Shown: one piece after another, positions 5,754-13,241 of the stretch | Layout of the letters: every line of letters begins with the position of its first letter | Position numbering within the stretch: the stretch's first letter is position 1 | DNA from: Entomomonas sp964395065 | GTDB lineage: Bacteria > Pseudomonadota > Gammaproteobacteria > Pseudomonadales > Pseudomonadaceae | DNA: 14,802 bases | Direction: 5' to 3' | Assembly: GCA_964395065.1 (NCBI GenBank) | Contig: CAYNAM010000062.1 | Span: forward strand, 1-14,802 | Notes under the pieces: generated by a model | What the model was told of the DNA's origin: nothing | The model's input: only the letters and a program-made list of their open reading frames with translations | Databases searched by the model: none | Program-made: the position numbers and the translations under genes

Positions 5754-7322
5754 TTAACTGTTAATATAACGAGAAATATACTCATCTAACGTAGGTGATT
5801 GTGTATTTTCTAAGCGCTTTTGTTCTGCAATGGACTGCTCTGCTAAATTTACATATTCTTGCTTTATGTCAGATGCCAATGTCTGGCGATTAAAATAAGC
5901 ATGATGCAACTTACTCTGCTGCAATGAAAACTCTGCAAATGTTAAGCTAGCATTTTCCATAGAACTAATTACCTTCGCAGAAGGTAATAACTGTGGATTA
6001 TTCACCTTAGCTAACTGAGCCAATACAGATTGACTATGTTTCTCCGTACTACCTGCCTTATCTAACACAGCGGCAGTTTTAGCAACACCATCCAACAACT
6101 CCTTAGCCCAATCTGTTAACAAAACTTGCTCACCATCACGTTGCAATAATAACGCAGGGTCTCTCCCTTGCTTTACAGTTGATAAAAAATTATCAGTATA
6201 GGCAAGACATTGATTTTTAACAATCAAACTACTTTCTTCCATTGCACAATACAATAAAAAGCTATTCAAAAAATAACTGGTTGTTTCATCAATACCTAAC
6301 GGCATAAAAGGATCAATATCCATACACCGCACTTCAATATACTGAATCCCTGCACGACGCAACGCTTGAATAGGACGTTCACCGCTCTTAACAACACGCT
6401 TAGGACGAATACTCGAATAATACTCATTCTCTATTTGTAAAATATTAGTATTTAACTGAATCCACTCACCATCTTTTTTAGTGCCTATATGCTCATAGGC
6501 AGGATAAGGCGTTTTAATAGCTTTACTCAAACTATCAATATAGGTAGATAAATCATCATAGCAAGGTGTTAAACCTGATTGCGCATTTGACTGATAGCCC
6601 AAATCACTCATACGCAAACTGGTTGCATAAGGTAAATAGAAAGAGTCCTTATCAAAGCGTTGTAACTGATGATTAGGATAACGCTTTAAAAAACTCTCAT
6701 CCAAGGCTGGAGAAGCGCCAAATAAATACATTAATAGCCAACTAAACCGTCTAAAATTACGGATTAACGCAATATACTGTGCCGACTGGTAAAAAGATAA
6801 ATCTTGCTTACTGTGCTCTACTTTATGAAGAATAGGCCACAAAGCCTCGGGCAACGAAAAGTTATAATGAATTCCTGCAATACACTGCATCGTCCGCCCA
6901 TAGCGCACAGCCAAACCACGGCGATAAATATGACGCACCTGCCCTGCCGCTGAAGTACCAAAATACGCAATAGGAATATGCTCCTCATCTGGCAATTGAC
7001 AAGGCATAGAAGAGCTCCACAACAACTCATCTTGCAAACTCTGCCCGACAAACACATGAGTATTTGCCAAATCCTCTAACGTATCACGTGTATCAGGCTT
7101 AGCAGGTGTAATAAACTCGAGTAACGCCTCAGAATAATCAGTCGTAATTTTATCATTCGTCAGTGCAGATCCTAGTACAATAGGGTGTTGAGTTTGTGCT
7201 AACTGCCCTGTTGGTGTTACACGCAAACACTCACGCTCAATACCGTGCAAACATTGATCGAGCAACTTTAAAGGAACGGCTTCTTGTAATAAATTTAGAC
7301 GATCCGTAAACAATTGACTCAC
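5754..7322 (-). CDS. gshA: Glutamate-cysteine ligase (gamma-glutamylcysteine synthetase)
   Basis: 522 residues, the normal length for the proteobacterial GshA family. It joins glutamate and cysteine with ATP in the cytoplasm, the first and limiting step of glutathione synthesis. Motifs seen: GIERECLRV with metal-site acids Glu29 and Glu31; TTDYSEALLEFITP with Glu69; GIHYNFSLP in the core; and IEVRCMDIDPFMPLGI in the C-terminal half. These match the E. coli enzyme with a two-residue offset. The start is a GTG at 7322, chosen because GGAG lies about nine bases upstream (7332-7335 on the plus strand) and no in-frame ATG precedes the conserved region. The gene is host-type and appears intact. It converges with the phage Rz1 gene without a base between the stop codons and with no visible terminator, so transcripts from either side probably run into the other gene. 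gshB is not in the window. Confidence 0.96.
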   Translation of the reverse strand: MSQLFTDRLNLLQEAVPLKLLDQCLHGIERECLRVTPTGQLAQTQHPIVLGSALTNDKITTDYSEALLEFITPAKPDTRDTLEDLANTHVFVGQSLQDELLWSSSMPCQLPDEEHIPIAYFGTSAAGQVRHIYRRGLAVRYGRTMQCIAGIHYNFSLPEALWPILHKVEHSKQDLSFYQSAQYIALIRNFRRFSWLLMYLFGASPALDESFLKRYPNHQLQRFDKDSFYLPYATSLRMSDLGYQSNAQSGLTPCYDDLSTYIDSLSKAIKTPYPAYEHIGTKKDGEWIQLNTNILQIENEYYSSIRPKRVVKSGERPIQALRRAGIQYIEVRCMDIDPFMPLGIDETTSYFLNSFLLYCAMEESSLIVKNQCLAYTDNFLSTVKQGRDPALLLQRDGEQVLLTDWAKELLDGVAKTAAVLDKAGSTEKHSQSVLAQLAKVNNPQLLPSAKVISSMENASLTFAEFSLQQSKLHHAYFNRQTLASDIKQEYVNLAEQSIAEQKRLENTQSPTLDEYISRYINS

Positions 7323-7545
7323 AAAAAAAATCTCCGTTAAGTCTTTCTATATAAACATGGTCAACTGAGCCATTATTATAAAAAAGCATCATGACACAAA
7401 GAAAGAAGTATAAAACAAATACAACCTAATAGCATAAAAATAAATAAGGCAAAACGACGGAAATAATTACATATAACAAAAAAGCCTGCATCCTATCTAA
7501 TTGAACTATAATACTATAATGGTGATGAAACAAAGGTAGAAATAC

Positions 7546-7866
7546 ATGAAAAAAATATTAATCATTAGTCTATACTGCCTTATTAGCCTACCTGCTTTAG
7601 CTGACAGCTGGCGCTGTGGCAGCGAGCTTGTAAAAACAGGAGATAGCAAAGGAACTGTCATCGCCAAATGTGGCGCGCCTTATAACGAAACCCAAATTAA
7701 TTACTCAAAAAAACAAAAAAATCACTAAGACATTTACACAACAACCGAAGAATTAACCTATAAAGATGATGGGAGAGTCTACTACCTATTAACCTTTGAA
7801 AAAGGCAAACTCATTCGTATTGCATTCCAGCGTTGCAACCAAAACCCATCCCCTTTATGCCATTAA
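7546..7866 (+). pseudogene. DUF2845-like periplasmic protein interrupted by an in-frame TAA
   Basis: The frame opens MKKILIISLYCLISLPALAD, a clear Sec signal peptide, then SWRCGSELVKTGDSKGTVIA and KCGAPYNE, the RCG...GDS...KCG pattern of the DUF2845 family. At codon 61 there is TAA (7726-7728). The same frame continues without further stops for 45 codons (DIYTTTEELTYKDDGRVYYL, LTFEKGKLIRIAFQRC, ending PLCH) to TAA at 7864-7866, and this second half supplies the expected C-terminal motif (YxLxFExGxLxRI). The frame is kept, so a nonsense substitution is the simplest cause. Poly-A runs just before the stop could instead hide two compensating indels. AAGG is present upstream, and two TATAAT hexamers (7507-7512, 7515-7520) precede the start. 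The family's function is unknown. It would be about 106 residues if intact. Confidence 0.75.
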
Positions 7867-7921
7867 AATCTCTACTCAAAAGGGTAGAATAAACCAAATA
7901 ACCAGATGAGAGGAACACATC

Positions 7922-9022
7922 ATGATAACCCCCCGCAGTATTACCTCCCCCAAAACATTCCTTATTGCTAAAGGATTAATGGACAACCTAGAAACCCATA
8001 TAAAACCCGTTGGACAAAACGCACTCATAATCTGCGATACTTTTTTTATGGAACGTATCAATAACAATGTGCAACAACACTTTCCAAAAGCACAAATCAA
8101 AGCCCATGTTGAAAAATTTGCAGGCGAATGCACCAAAGTCGAAGTAAAGCGCCTCACTGAACTGTGCAAAACAAACCAACATGACGTTGTCATTGGTATT
8201 GGTGGAGGCAAAACGCTCGACACAGCCAAAGCAGTTGCCTACTACCAAAACATCCCTGTCATCATTGTTCCTACTCTTGCCTCAACCGATGCACCCTGCA
8301 CCGCGCTCAGCGTATTCTACAAAGAAAATGGTGAATTTGACGAATACCTCTTCCTCCCTGAAAACCCACAAGCAGTCATTGTAGACAGCCAAGTCATTGC
8401 CAATGCACCCGTCCGCTTCTTTGCAGCTGGGGTGGGTGATGCCCTCGCTACCTATTTTGAAGCACGCATGTGCTACCTTGCCGATGGTGTTAACCTCGTA
8501 CTAAAACGCCCATCTCGTACTGGCCTAGGCATCGCACAACTTTGCTTTGAACTATTAATAGAAAATGTGTCAGCAGCGATGGACGCTGTACAAAACAAAG
8601 TCGTGACCCCTGCCCTAGAACAAACCATTGAAGCCACTATCTACCTCAGTGGTGTTGGCGCTGAATCAGGTGGGCTCGCAGCCGCCCATGCCGTTAGCAA
8701 CGGCATGGGAACAATCGAAGCACTACACACTGCTCAACACGGTGAAAAAGTTGCTTTTGGTCTACTCACACAACTCGTGCTTGAAAATGCGCCAGAAGAC
8801 GAAATAGAAACCGTCATCAACATCATGCAAACCGTCGGCTTACCCCTCAGCCTAGCCGATTTTGGCATTCAACAAATCGTTGAAGCTGACTGGCGCAAAG
8901 TCGCCGAAGTAGCCTGTGCAGAGGGTGATACCATGTCAAACATGAATCAAAAAGTCACCCCAGACGATGTCTACGCCGCCATTCTCGCCGCCAATAGCCT
9001 AGCTGAACGCTACCATTTCTAA
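7922..9022 (+). CDS. gldA: Glycerol dehydrogenase (NAD+), zinc-dependent
   Basis: 366 residues, nearly the same length as E. coli GldA. It oxidises glycerol to dihydroxyacetone with NAD+ in the cytoplasm, or runs in reverse to remove dihydroxyacetone or methylglyoxal. The nucleotide-binding motif is VIGIGGGKTLDTAKA (about 89-103), followed by PTLASTDAPCTALSV (117-131). The zinc ligands are Asp173 (GVGDALATYFEA), His256 (LAAAHAVSNG) and His273 (TAQHGEKVAFG). Other matches are YLSGVGAESGGLAAAH and LTQLVLENAP. The ATG has GAGG eight bases upstream. The gene stands alone between the broken DUF2845 gene and a hairpin terminator; no dihydroxyacetone kinase genes adjoin it. It is visibly less AT-rich than the phage region, with many C-ending codons, consistent with long residence in this host. 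Confidence 0.95.
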   Translation: MITPRSITSPKTFLIAKGLMDNLETHIKPVGQNALIICDTFFMERINNNVQQHFPKAQIKAHVEKFAGECTKVEVKRLTELCKTNQHDVVIGIGGGKTLDTAKAVAYYQNIPVIIVPTLASTDAPCTALSVFYKENGEFDEYLFLPENPQAVIVDSQVIANAPVRFFAAGVGDALATYFEARMCYLADGVNLVLKRPSRTGLGIAQLCFELLIENVSAAMDAVQNKVVTPALEQTIEATIYLSGVGAESGGLAAAHAVSNGMGTIEALHTAQHGEKVAFGLLTQLVLENAPEDEIETVINIMQTVGLPLSLADFGIQQIVEADWRKVAEVACAEGDTMSNMNQKVTPDDVYAAILAANSLAERYHF

Positions 9023-9043
9023 TACATTAATAACAACCCTATC

Positions 9044-9069
9044 AGAGTCGCTCAATAATAAGCGACTCT
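9044..9069 (+). terminator. Hairpin terminator after gldA
   Basis: Perfect 9-bp arms AGAGTCGCT (9044-9052) and AGCGACTCT (9061-9069) enclose an eight-base loop, 21 bases after the gldA stop. The downstream tract is TCTCTC rather than a pure T run, so termination may be partial. Confidence 0.7.
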
Positions 9070-9103
9070 TCTCTCGCCCTCAAACAATAAAATAATCGCC
9101 TAC

Positions 9104-9142
9104 GCGCATAAAAATACTTGTTCAATTTTCGGTTGTATGCGC
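9104..9142. promoter_or_regulatory. Spaced inverted repeat upstream of ada; candidate Ada site and promoter
   Basis: GCGCATA (9104-9110) and TATGCGC (9136-9142) are perfect inverted copies with centres 32 bp apart, about three helical turns. Both contain the GCGCA core found in the E. coli Ada box (AAAGCGCA). A weak promoter, TTGTAT (9133-9138), 17 bp, TACTAT (9156-9161), overlaps the right copy, placing the left copy near -60. This suits activation by methylated Ada, but the match to the known box is short. Confidence 0.4.
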
Positions 9143-9194
9143 ACATTATTCAGCCTACTATCCTATCCACTGAAACAATACACAATACCCCACT

Positions 9195-10274
9195 ATGAAA
9201 ATGACAAATACAGAACAAATAGCCACCTACTACCAAGCACTGCTTGATCGCAATCCTGCTTACATAGGTATTTTCTATGCAGGGGTAAAAACAACGGGGG
9301 TCTTTTGTATTTCCACTTGCCGAGCAAAAAAACCAAACTACAACAATGTAGACTTTTATCAAGACATAAAGTCCGTACTCAATGCAGGCTTCCGCCCTTG
9401 TAAAATTTGTAACCCAACCCAAAATGCCTACCCTACACCACCAGACATCGAACAGGCTTTAAAACTTATACAACACAATCCAAAACAACGAATTTCCGAC
9501 TGGCAACTTAAACAACAAAATATACAACCAGAAAAAGTTCGTCGCTGGTTTAATCGTCACTACGGCATTACCTACCAAACATACCAACGCATGTTAAGAA
9601 TTAATACAGCACTGCAAGAGCTCAAACAGGGTAAAACAGCCACCCATGTAGCCTTTGACAATGGCTATGAATCACTCAGCGGCTTCAACTATACTTACAA
9701 AAAAATCATAGGCAAAACTCCCATGGAACAAGCTAATGTTATTGTTATGCAGCGAATCACCACACCGATAGGCCCTATGTTTATCGCGGCAACAGAAAAA
9801 GGGATTTGTCTTCTAGAATTTGTAGATAGGCGAATGCTTGAAACAGAACTCAAAGACTTACAACGCCTACTTAAAGCTCACATTATCATGGGAGAAAACA
9901 ACCACACCCAACAAACACAACAACAACTTAAAGAATACTTTGATGGGCAACGTCTACAATTTACTACTGCACTTGATACGCCTGGAACAGCTTTTCAAAA
10001 AACAGTCTGGCAACAACTACAAACCATCCCCTATGGGCAAACCAGAAGTTATCAGCAACAAGCTCTTGCTATCAATAATGCCAATGCCGTCAGAGCTGTC
10101 GCCAGTGCTAATGGCGCTAATCGCGTATCCATTATTATTCCCTGTCATCGAGTGATCGGGAAAAATGGTCAACTCACAGGTTATGGTGGGGGATTAGCTA
10201 GAAAAGAATATCTTCTTGCACATGAAAAAAAATACAGCGCACACAATTCATGCAATAAAATTCAATCCCCATAA
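9195..10274 (+). CDS. ada: Ada: DNA repair methyltransferase and transcriptional activator
   Basis: 359 residues, close to E. coli Ada (354). The N-terminal domain carries the four zinc cysteines at 38, 42, 69 and 72 (GVFCISTC, GFRPCKIC), the same numbers as in E. coli; Cys38 accepts methyl groups from DNA phosphotriesters and turns the protein into an activator. Residues about 85-180 form the AraC-type helix-turn-helix region (VRRWFNRHYGITYQTYQRML, VAFDNGYESLSGFNYTYKK, GKTPMEQ). Residues 185-345 form the O6-methylguanine methyltransferase, with acceptor Cys317 in IIPCHRVIG and the YGGGLARKEYLL motif. All key residues are intact, so both repair activities and self-activation are expected. No good ribosome site is visible before the ATG at 9195; an in-frame ATG at 9201 is an alternative. 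alkB is not adjacent. The gene converges with the next one, leaving eight bases between. Confidence 0.95.
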   Translation: MKMTNTEQIATYYQALLDRNPAYIGIFYAGVKTTGVFCISTCRAKKPNYNNVDFYQDIKSVLNAGFRPCKICNPTQNAYPTPPDIEQALKLIQHNPKQRISDWQLKQQNIQPEKVRRWFNRHYGITYQTYQRMLRINTALQELKQGKTATHVAFDNGYESLSGFNYTYKKIIGKTPMEQANVIVMQRITTPIGPMFIAATEKGICLLEFVDRRMLETELKDLQRLLKAHIIMGENNHTQQTQQQLKEYFDGQRLQFTTALDTPGTAFQKTVWQQLQTIPYGQTRSYQQQALAINNANAVRAVASANGANRVSIIIPCHRVIGKNGQLTGYGGGLARKEYLLAHEKKYSAHNSCNKIQSP

Positions 10275-10282
10275 CAAGCCTA

Positions 10283-10780
10283 TTACCGTAATAATCTTTT
10301 CAATAATAACGTAATAAATAAGGTGCTCACGAAAGCTAACACAACAGCCATTGGCATATAATCAAAAGCATACAGTCTCGACTTAATCGGAATCACCTTA
10401 TTATTCATCACTCGATAGCTCGACCACACTGTTCTATCATCGTTTTTCCAATACGTATTAACCAAAAAACCACCCTCAGCCTCCTTTACCATTTCATAAG
10501 AAAACACTTCGGGGTACGGTTTTTTAATTTCACCCGATAAACTGTTAGAGGTTAAAAAATCAGGTTCACTGTTAAGTTCACTCAAGGCCACTCTATAAAA
10601 TCGACCATCCTTTAAAAAACGCACCACACTAAAATCATCGTGCAGCTTATCTTTATCCGCATACCTCGTATCATAAAAAGAAATAACTTGCATAAAGATA
10701 AAAAATAATAAAACAAAAATCAGCCCTCCCATCAAAGGAAACCCCACTTTAATAACATTTAAAGCATTAACCTTTCCCAT
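10283..10780 (-). CDS. Two-helix membrane protein with an extracytoplasmic domain, function unknown
   Basis: 165 residues, not recognised. A first membrane segment at about residues 14-35 (FPLMGGLIFVLLFFIFMQVI) and a second at 141-160 (YMPMAVVLAFVSTLFITLLL) flank a soluble region of about 105 residues rich in charged and aromatic residues (FSVVRFLKDGRFYRVALSEL, FLVNTYWKNDDRTVWSSYRV). Short N- and C-terminal ends with positive charge (LLKRLLR) predict both termini in the cytoplasm and the loop in the periplasm. The pattern resembles small membrane proteins of the DUF3592 kind, but I am not sure of the family. AAGGTG lies just upstream of the ATG at 10780. It is convergent with ada, and nothing nearby suggests a pathway; the CitMHS terminator separates it from the gene upstream. 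Confidence 0.6.
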   Translation of the reverse strand: MGKVNALNVIKVGFPLMGGLIFVLLFFIFMQVISFYDTRYADKDKLHDDFSVVRFLKDGRFYRVALSELNSEPDFLTSNSLSGEIKKPYPEVFSYEMVKEAEGGFLVNTYWKNDDRTVWSSYRVMNNKVIPIKSRLYAFDYMPMAVVLAFVSTLFITLLLKRLLR

Positions 10781-10861
10781 TCTGCACCTTAAAAATCATC
10801 ATAGCGATAACGAATACAAACGGACGCACCTAACTTACCACCCTATAAAATGACAGAGCAT

Positions 10862-10891
10862 AAAAAAGCCATCCTTATTCAAGGATGGCTT
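10862..10891 (-). terminator. Rho-independent terminator after the citrate transporter gene
   Basis: An 11-bp perfect stem, AAGCCATCCTT (10866-10876) and AAGGATGGCTT (10881-10891), has a four-base loop. On the minus strand it runs into six T (complement of 10862-10867). It starts 19 bases after the CitMHS stop and should end that transcript efficiently; on the plus strand it lacks a long T tract. Confidence 0.92.
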
Positions 10892-10909
10892 CCTATCACA
10901 ATCAAGACA

Positions 10910-12214
10910 CTAATATAAATTCAACAAATAACCAATCCCTAAAGTATAAAAACTAAATGCCCAGATCCAGAAAAAAGAATAGCGCAAATGTTTACCCATC
11001 TCTACCCCAGCCAAACCAACAGCCAACCAAACAGCAGGTGCAAAGGGACTAACAAAGGTACCTGCATTATTACCAATAGCCATGGCATACACAACCGACG
11101 TTGGATCAACCCCAGCCGTAGCTGAAATCTGCTGAACGATCGGTAACAATGCAAAATAATAAGCATCCGTACTGGTAAAAATATCCAAAGGCACACCAAA
11201 GATACCTACCAAAATGTGGAAACTCGGAATCCAACTTGCAGGTAAAATAGCAGCACAATCCCTAGCAATCGACTCAAGCATCCCCGTGCCACCCAAAATA
11301 CCCAAAAAGGCACCTGCCGCCAAAATAATAGCCGCCATATTGAGCGCTTGTGGAGCATGTTTTGCAAGCACTTTAGCCTGCTCCTTCGTATTTGGATAAT
11401 TAATTAACAACGCGACTGAAAACGCAATCATAAACGTATAAGCTGCCGAAAAAATACCAAAAGCTAAGCAAATGACCGTCATTAAAATCAACATAACATT
11501 AGGCCAAAAATTAACGGCTTGTTCATTATCTGCCTCAACAAACTCCTCCGTTAAGTTAGAATCCATCTCATAGGGTGTTGTTCCCTGAAGTTTAGCCGCA
11601 GCGATACGACGATTTTCACGCATCCCCATAAGCGCAGCAAAAGCAACTGCCCCCACCATTCCCAATAACTGAACAGGAATTAAATGCTGCCATAACAAAG
11701 ACGCATCAACCTCAGTTACCGCAGCAGCACGACCTAATGGCCCACCCCAAGGCACCATATTCATAATCCCCATACTGGTACACATCAACAACAGCATCAA
11801 ATAAGGGCTCATTCCTAAACGCTTATACAATGGCAACAGTGCCGGGATAATAATTAAAAACGTTGCAGCGCCCGATCCATCCAAATGCACAACCCCAGCA
11901 ATCAATGTGGTCATCATACAAACAACAATCACATTTCCCCTTGTGAGTGCAACCATTGCTTTAATAAGCGGCGTAAAAATATGTAATTCTTTCATCATGC
12001 TGAAAAACAAAATGGCAAATAAAAACATCGTTGCCACCTTAGCCACCTTAGTAAGCCCAGCCTCAAAAAAAGACGTAATTTCAGGCAAACTAAAGCCTGC
12101 CAACAAAGCACCAAGAAAAGGGATAATCGACATCGCCACAATAGGACTAATTCGCCCCATCATCAAAAGCGTTACAATTGAAATAATAATGACCAGACCA
12201 ATAAGTGTTAACAA
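10910..12214 (-). CDS. CitMHS-family citrate/H+ (metal-citrate) symporter
   Basis: 434 residues, the typical length of CitMHS proteins such as Bacillus CitM and CitH, with about 12 membrane segments. It is expected to import citrate, usually complexed with a divalent metal, with protons across the inner membrane. Family-like features include the opening LIGLVIIISIVTLLMMGRIS, the conserved HLDGSGAATFLIIIPALLPL, NMVPWGGPLGRAAA, a central hydrophilic loop (about 200-235, MRENRRIAAAKLQGT), GAFLGILGGTGMLESIA and FGVPLDIFTSTDAYYFALLP, and a late GNNAGTFVSPFAPAVWL. The start codon is TTG at 12214, supported by AAGGAAG seven bases upstream and the absence of an earlier ATG. The gene is monocistronic with a strong terminator; no CitST-like two-component genes adjoin it. 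Exact substrate (Mg-, Ca- or Fe-citrate) cannot be told from sequence. Confidence 0.9.
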   Translation of the reverse strand: MLTLIGLVIIISIVTLLMMGRISPIVAMSIIPFLGALLAGFSLPEITSFFEAGLTKVAKVATMFLFAILFFSMMKELHIFTPLIKAMVALTRGNVIVVCMMTTLIAGVVHLDGSGAATFLIIIPALLPLYKRLGMSPYLMLLLMCTSMGIMNMVPWGGPLGRAAAVTEVDASLLWQHLIPVQLLGMVGAVAFAALMGMRENRRIAAAKLQGTTPYEMDSNLTEEFVEADNEQAVNFWPNVMLILMTVICLAFGIFSAAYTFMIAFSVALLINYPNTKEQAKVLAKHAPQALNMAAIILAAGAFLGILGGTGMLESIARDCAAILPASWIPSFHILVGIFGVPLDIFTSTDAYYFALLPIVQQISATAGVDPTSVVYAMAIGNNAGTFVSPFAPAVWLAVGLAGVEMGKHLRYSFFWIWAFSFYTLGIGYLLNLY

Positions 12215-12598
12215 GATATAGCTTCCTTATGAGAATTAATTAGAATTATTAAAGTTAATATCTACAATTATTATAATTTTTAATCACTTACAACCACGTT
12301 ACTCGCAACTAAACAGATATTATTTTAGTAATCTAATTGCCTAGTAAACTAAGTGCCTTACACAATAATGCTATTGTTTTACTGCTTGATAAATTTAAAC
12401 TTATTAAATTTTTTATAAACACAATTAACAAATTGTCACAATACATTAGCATGTTTTTTCAAATTATCAATACGCTTTTTTGCAAATGCTAATAAGAAAA
12501 TAATCCATTTTACCCATTACTGCTTAGATGCTGACCATAAGGTCTGCCCTTAGTATTGGTAGCAGACCTTACATCATAGACTTACAAATCATACCTCG
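12215..12598. other. 384-bp AT-rich noncoding region upstream of the citrate transporter gene
   Basis: No open frame longer than about 17 codons is seen. It should hold the CitMHS promoter on the minus strand; the best match found is weak (TTGTAG, 17 bp, TCTAAT), with a TATAAT nearby. Two direct copies of CTAA(T/G)TGCCT lie at 12333-12342 and 12349-12358, 16 bp apart, possibly a regulator site. The end near the hydrolase gene carries an inverted repeat, listed separately. Confidence 0.5.
12538..12571. terminator. Inverted repeat downstream of the hydrolase gene, possible weak terminator
   Basis: Perfect 10-bp arms TAAGGTCTGC (12538-12547) and GCAGACCTTA (12562-12571) with a 14-base loop, 27 bases after the hydrolase stop codon. 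Position suits a terminator for the minus-strand gene, but no T-rich tract follows on either strand, so it could act through Rho or serve mainly to protect the mRNA end. Confidence 0.5.
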
Positions 12599-13123
12599 TT
12601 AATCAAAAATAAGAGCGCTCCTCACAATAGATACAATCGCACCAAAGCCACCCAAAGCAAATAAATGAACATGCTTTGTTTCTGCTGTCATACAATCGGC
12701 TAACAAGGTGATTTTATAATCTTTAGCTGACTCAGAGATCCCCGTTAACCCTACACAATTTTGCGTTTGCATACCACACAGTATCAACTCAGTACTGCCT
12801 AATTGCGTTAAAACCTCCGCCAAATTCGTTCCCCTAAAAGAATCTGCACTACCTTTGGTTACAATCGTAGCATCAGGCGCGGCCTCCAATAATGCAGGGT
12901 GAATAGCAACACCATAAGAACCCATATTAAAAACATCAGAGGTTTGCTTACTTGGATCAACCACATGCTGCACCAAAATAATGGGAATATCCCGCTGTTT
13001 TGCCTGCTCTACCACCGTTAAAATATTATGCAATGTTGCATTTACATTCCACAAAGGCAATGCACCGCCAGGAAAATAATCATTTTGCACATCAATAACC
13101 ACTAACGCCTTATTACTCGACAT
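12599..13123 (-). CDS. Isochorismatase-family cysteine hydrolase
   Basis: 174 residues, a single isochorismatase-like alpha/beta domain. The catalytic triad is visible: Asp11 in LVVIDVQNDYF, Lys90 in TIVTKGSADSF and Cys123 in MQTQNCVGLT, the last in the usual GMQTxxCV setting. The FPGGALPL segment after the first motif is common in this family. Members hydrolyse amides or related bonds (nicotinamide, N-carbamoyl compounds, other small amides); the exact substrate cannot be read from these motifs, and it is shorter than typical PncA. It is cytoplasmic with no signal. The ATG at 13123 has GAGGAG about eight bases upstream. It is divergent from an HxlR regulator 118 bp away, an arrangement often seen where such a regulator controls a small redox or hydrolase gene in response to a reactive compound. 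A role in detoxification or salvage is inference. Confidence 0.85.
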   Translation of the reverse strand: MSSNKALVVIDVQNDYFPGGALPLWNVNATLHNILTVVEQAKQRDIPIILVQHVVDPSKQTSDVFNMGSYGVAIHPALLEAAPDATIVTKGSADSFRGTNLAEVLTQLGSTELILCGMQTQNCVGLTGISESAKDYKITLLADCMTAETKHVHLFALGGFGAIVSIVRSALIFD

Positions 13124-13154
13124 CTTTATAACTCCTCATTATTTATAAAAACAA

Positions 13155-13183
13155 TTGACCTTAGCGCCTATTTTAACTATAAC
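13155..13183 (+). promoter_or_regulatory. Sigma-70-type promoter for the hxlR-family gene
   Basis: TTGACC (13155-13160), 17-bp spacer, TATAAC (13178-13183): five of six consensus bases in each hexamer. The predicted start near 13190 leaves about 50 untranslated bases before the gene at 13242. Confidence 0.75.
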
Positions 13184-13197
13184 TATCCAACTAACAA
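13170..13197 (-). promoter_or_regulatory. Possible divergent promoter for the hydrolase gene
   Basis: On the minus strand TTGTTA (13192-13197) and TAAAAT (13170-13175) are 16 bp apart, overlapping the -10 region of the divergent regulator promoter. Overlap would let one bound protein affect both genes. Confidence 0.45.
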
Positions 13198-13219
13198 GAA
13201 TGCACTTTTTTGTATGATA

Positions 13220-13235
13220 GTACCTAAAAGGATAC
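13220..13235. promoter_or_regulatory. Candidate HxlR operator
   Basis: GTACC (13220-13224), TAAAA, GGATAC (13230-13235) forms an imperfect inverted repeat of the GTA-CC...GG-TAC type, just before the regulator start and upstream of the divergent hydrolase promoter. The arrangement suits binding by a dimeric winged-helix regulator, autoregulation included. Symmetry has one extra base on the right side. Confidence 0.45.
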
Positions 13236-13241
13236 CACTAG

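Noticed and set aside
6818..7057. Second minus-strand frame within gshA
   Set aside because: Overlaps the fully conserved GshA frame and shows no family features of its own.
7501..7520. TTGAAC followed by two TATAAT hexamers as a promoter for the DUF2845-like gene
   Set aside because: The TTGAAC is only 0 and 8 bases from the two TATAAT copies, so it cannot serve as a -35; only a possible -10 remains.
7715..7735. Frameshift as the cause of the broken DUF2845-like gene
   Set aside because: The downstream half is in the same frame as the upstream half, so a single indel cannot explain it; a nonsense change is simpler.
7870..7885. Short hairpin CTACTC/GGGTAG before gldA as a terminator
   Set aside because: Only six pairs including a G-T, with no T tract; too weak to call.
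9838..10155. Plus-strand 105-codon frame within ada
   Set aside because: Out-of-frame reading inside the conserved methyltransferase domain of Ada.
12215..12598. Small open frames in the AT-rich gap
   Set aside because: The longest I could read are about 13-17 codons without ribosome sites.
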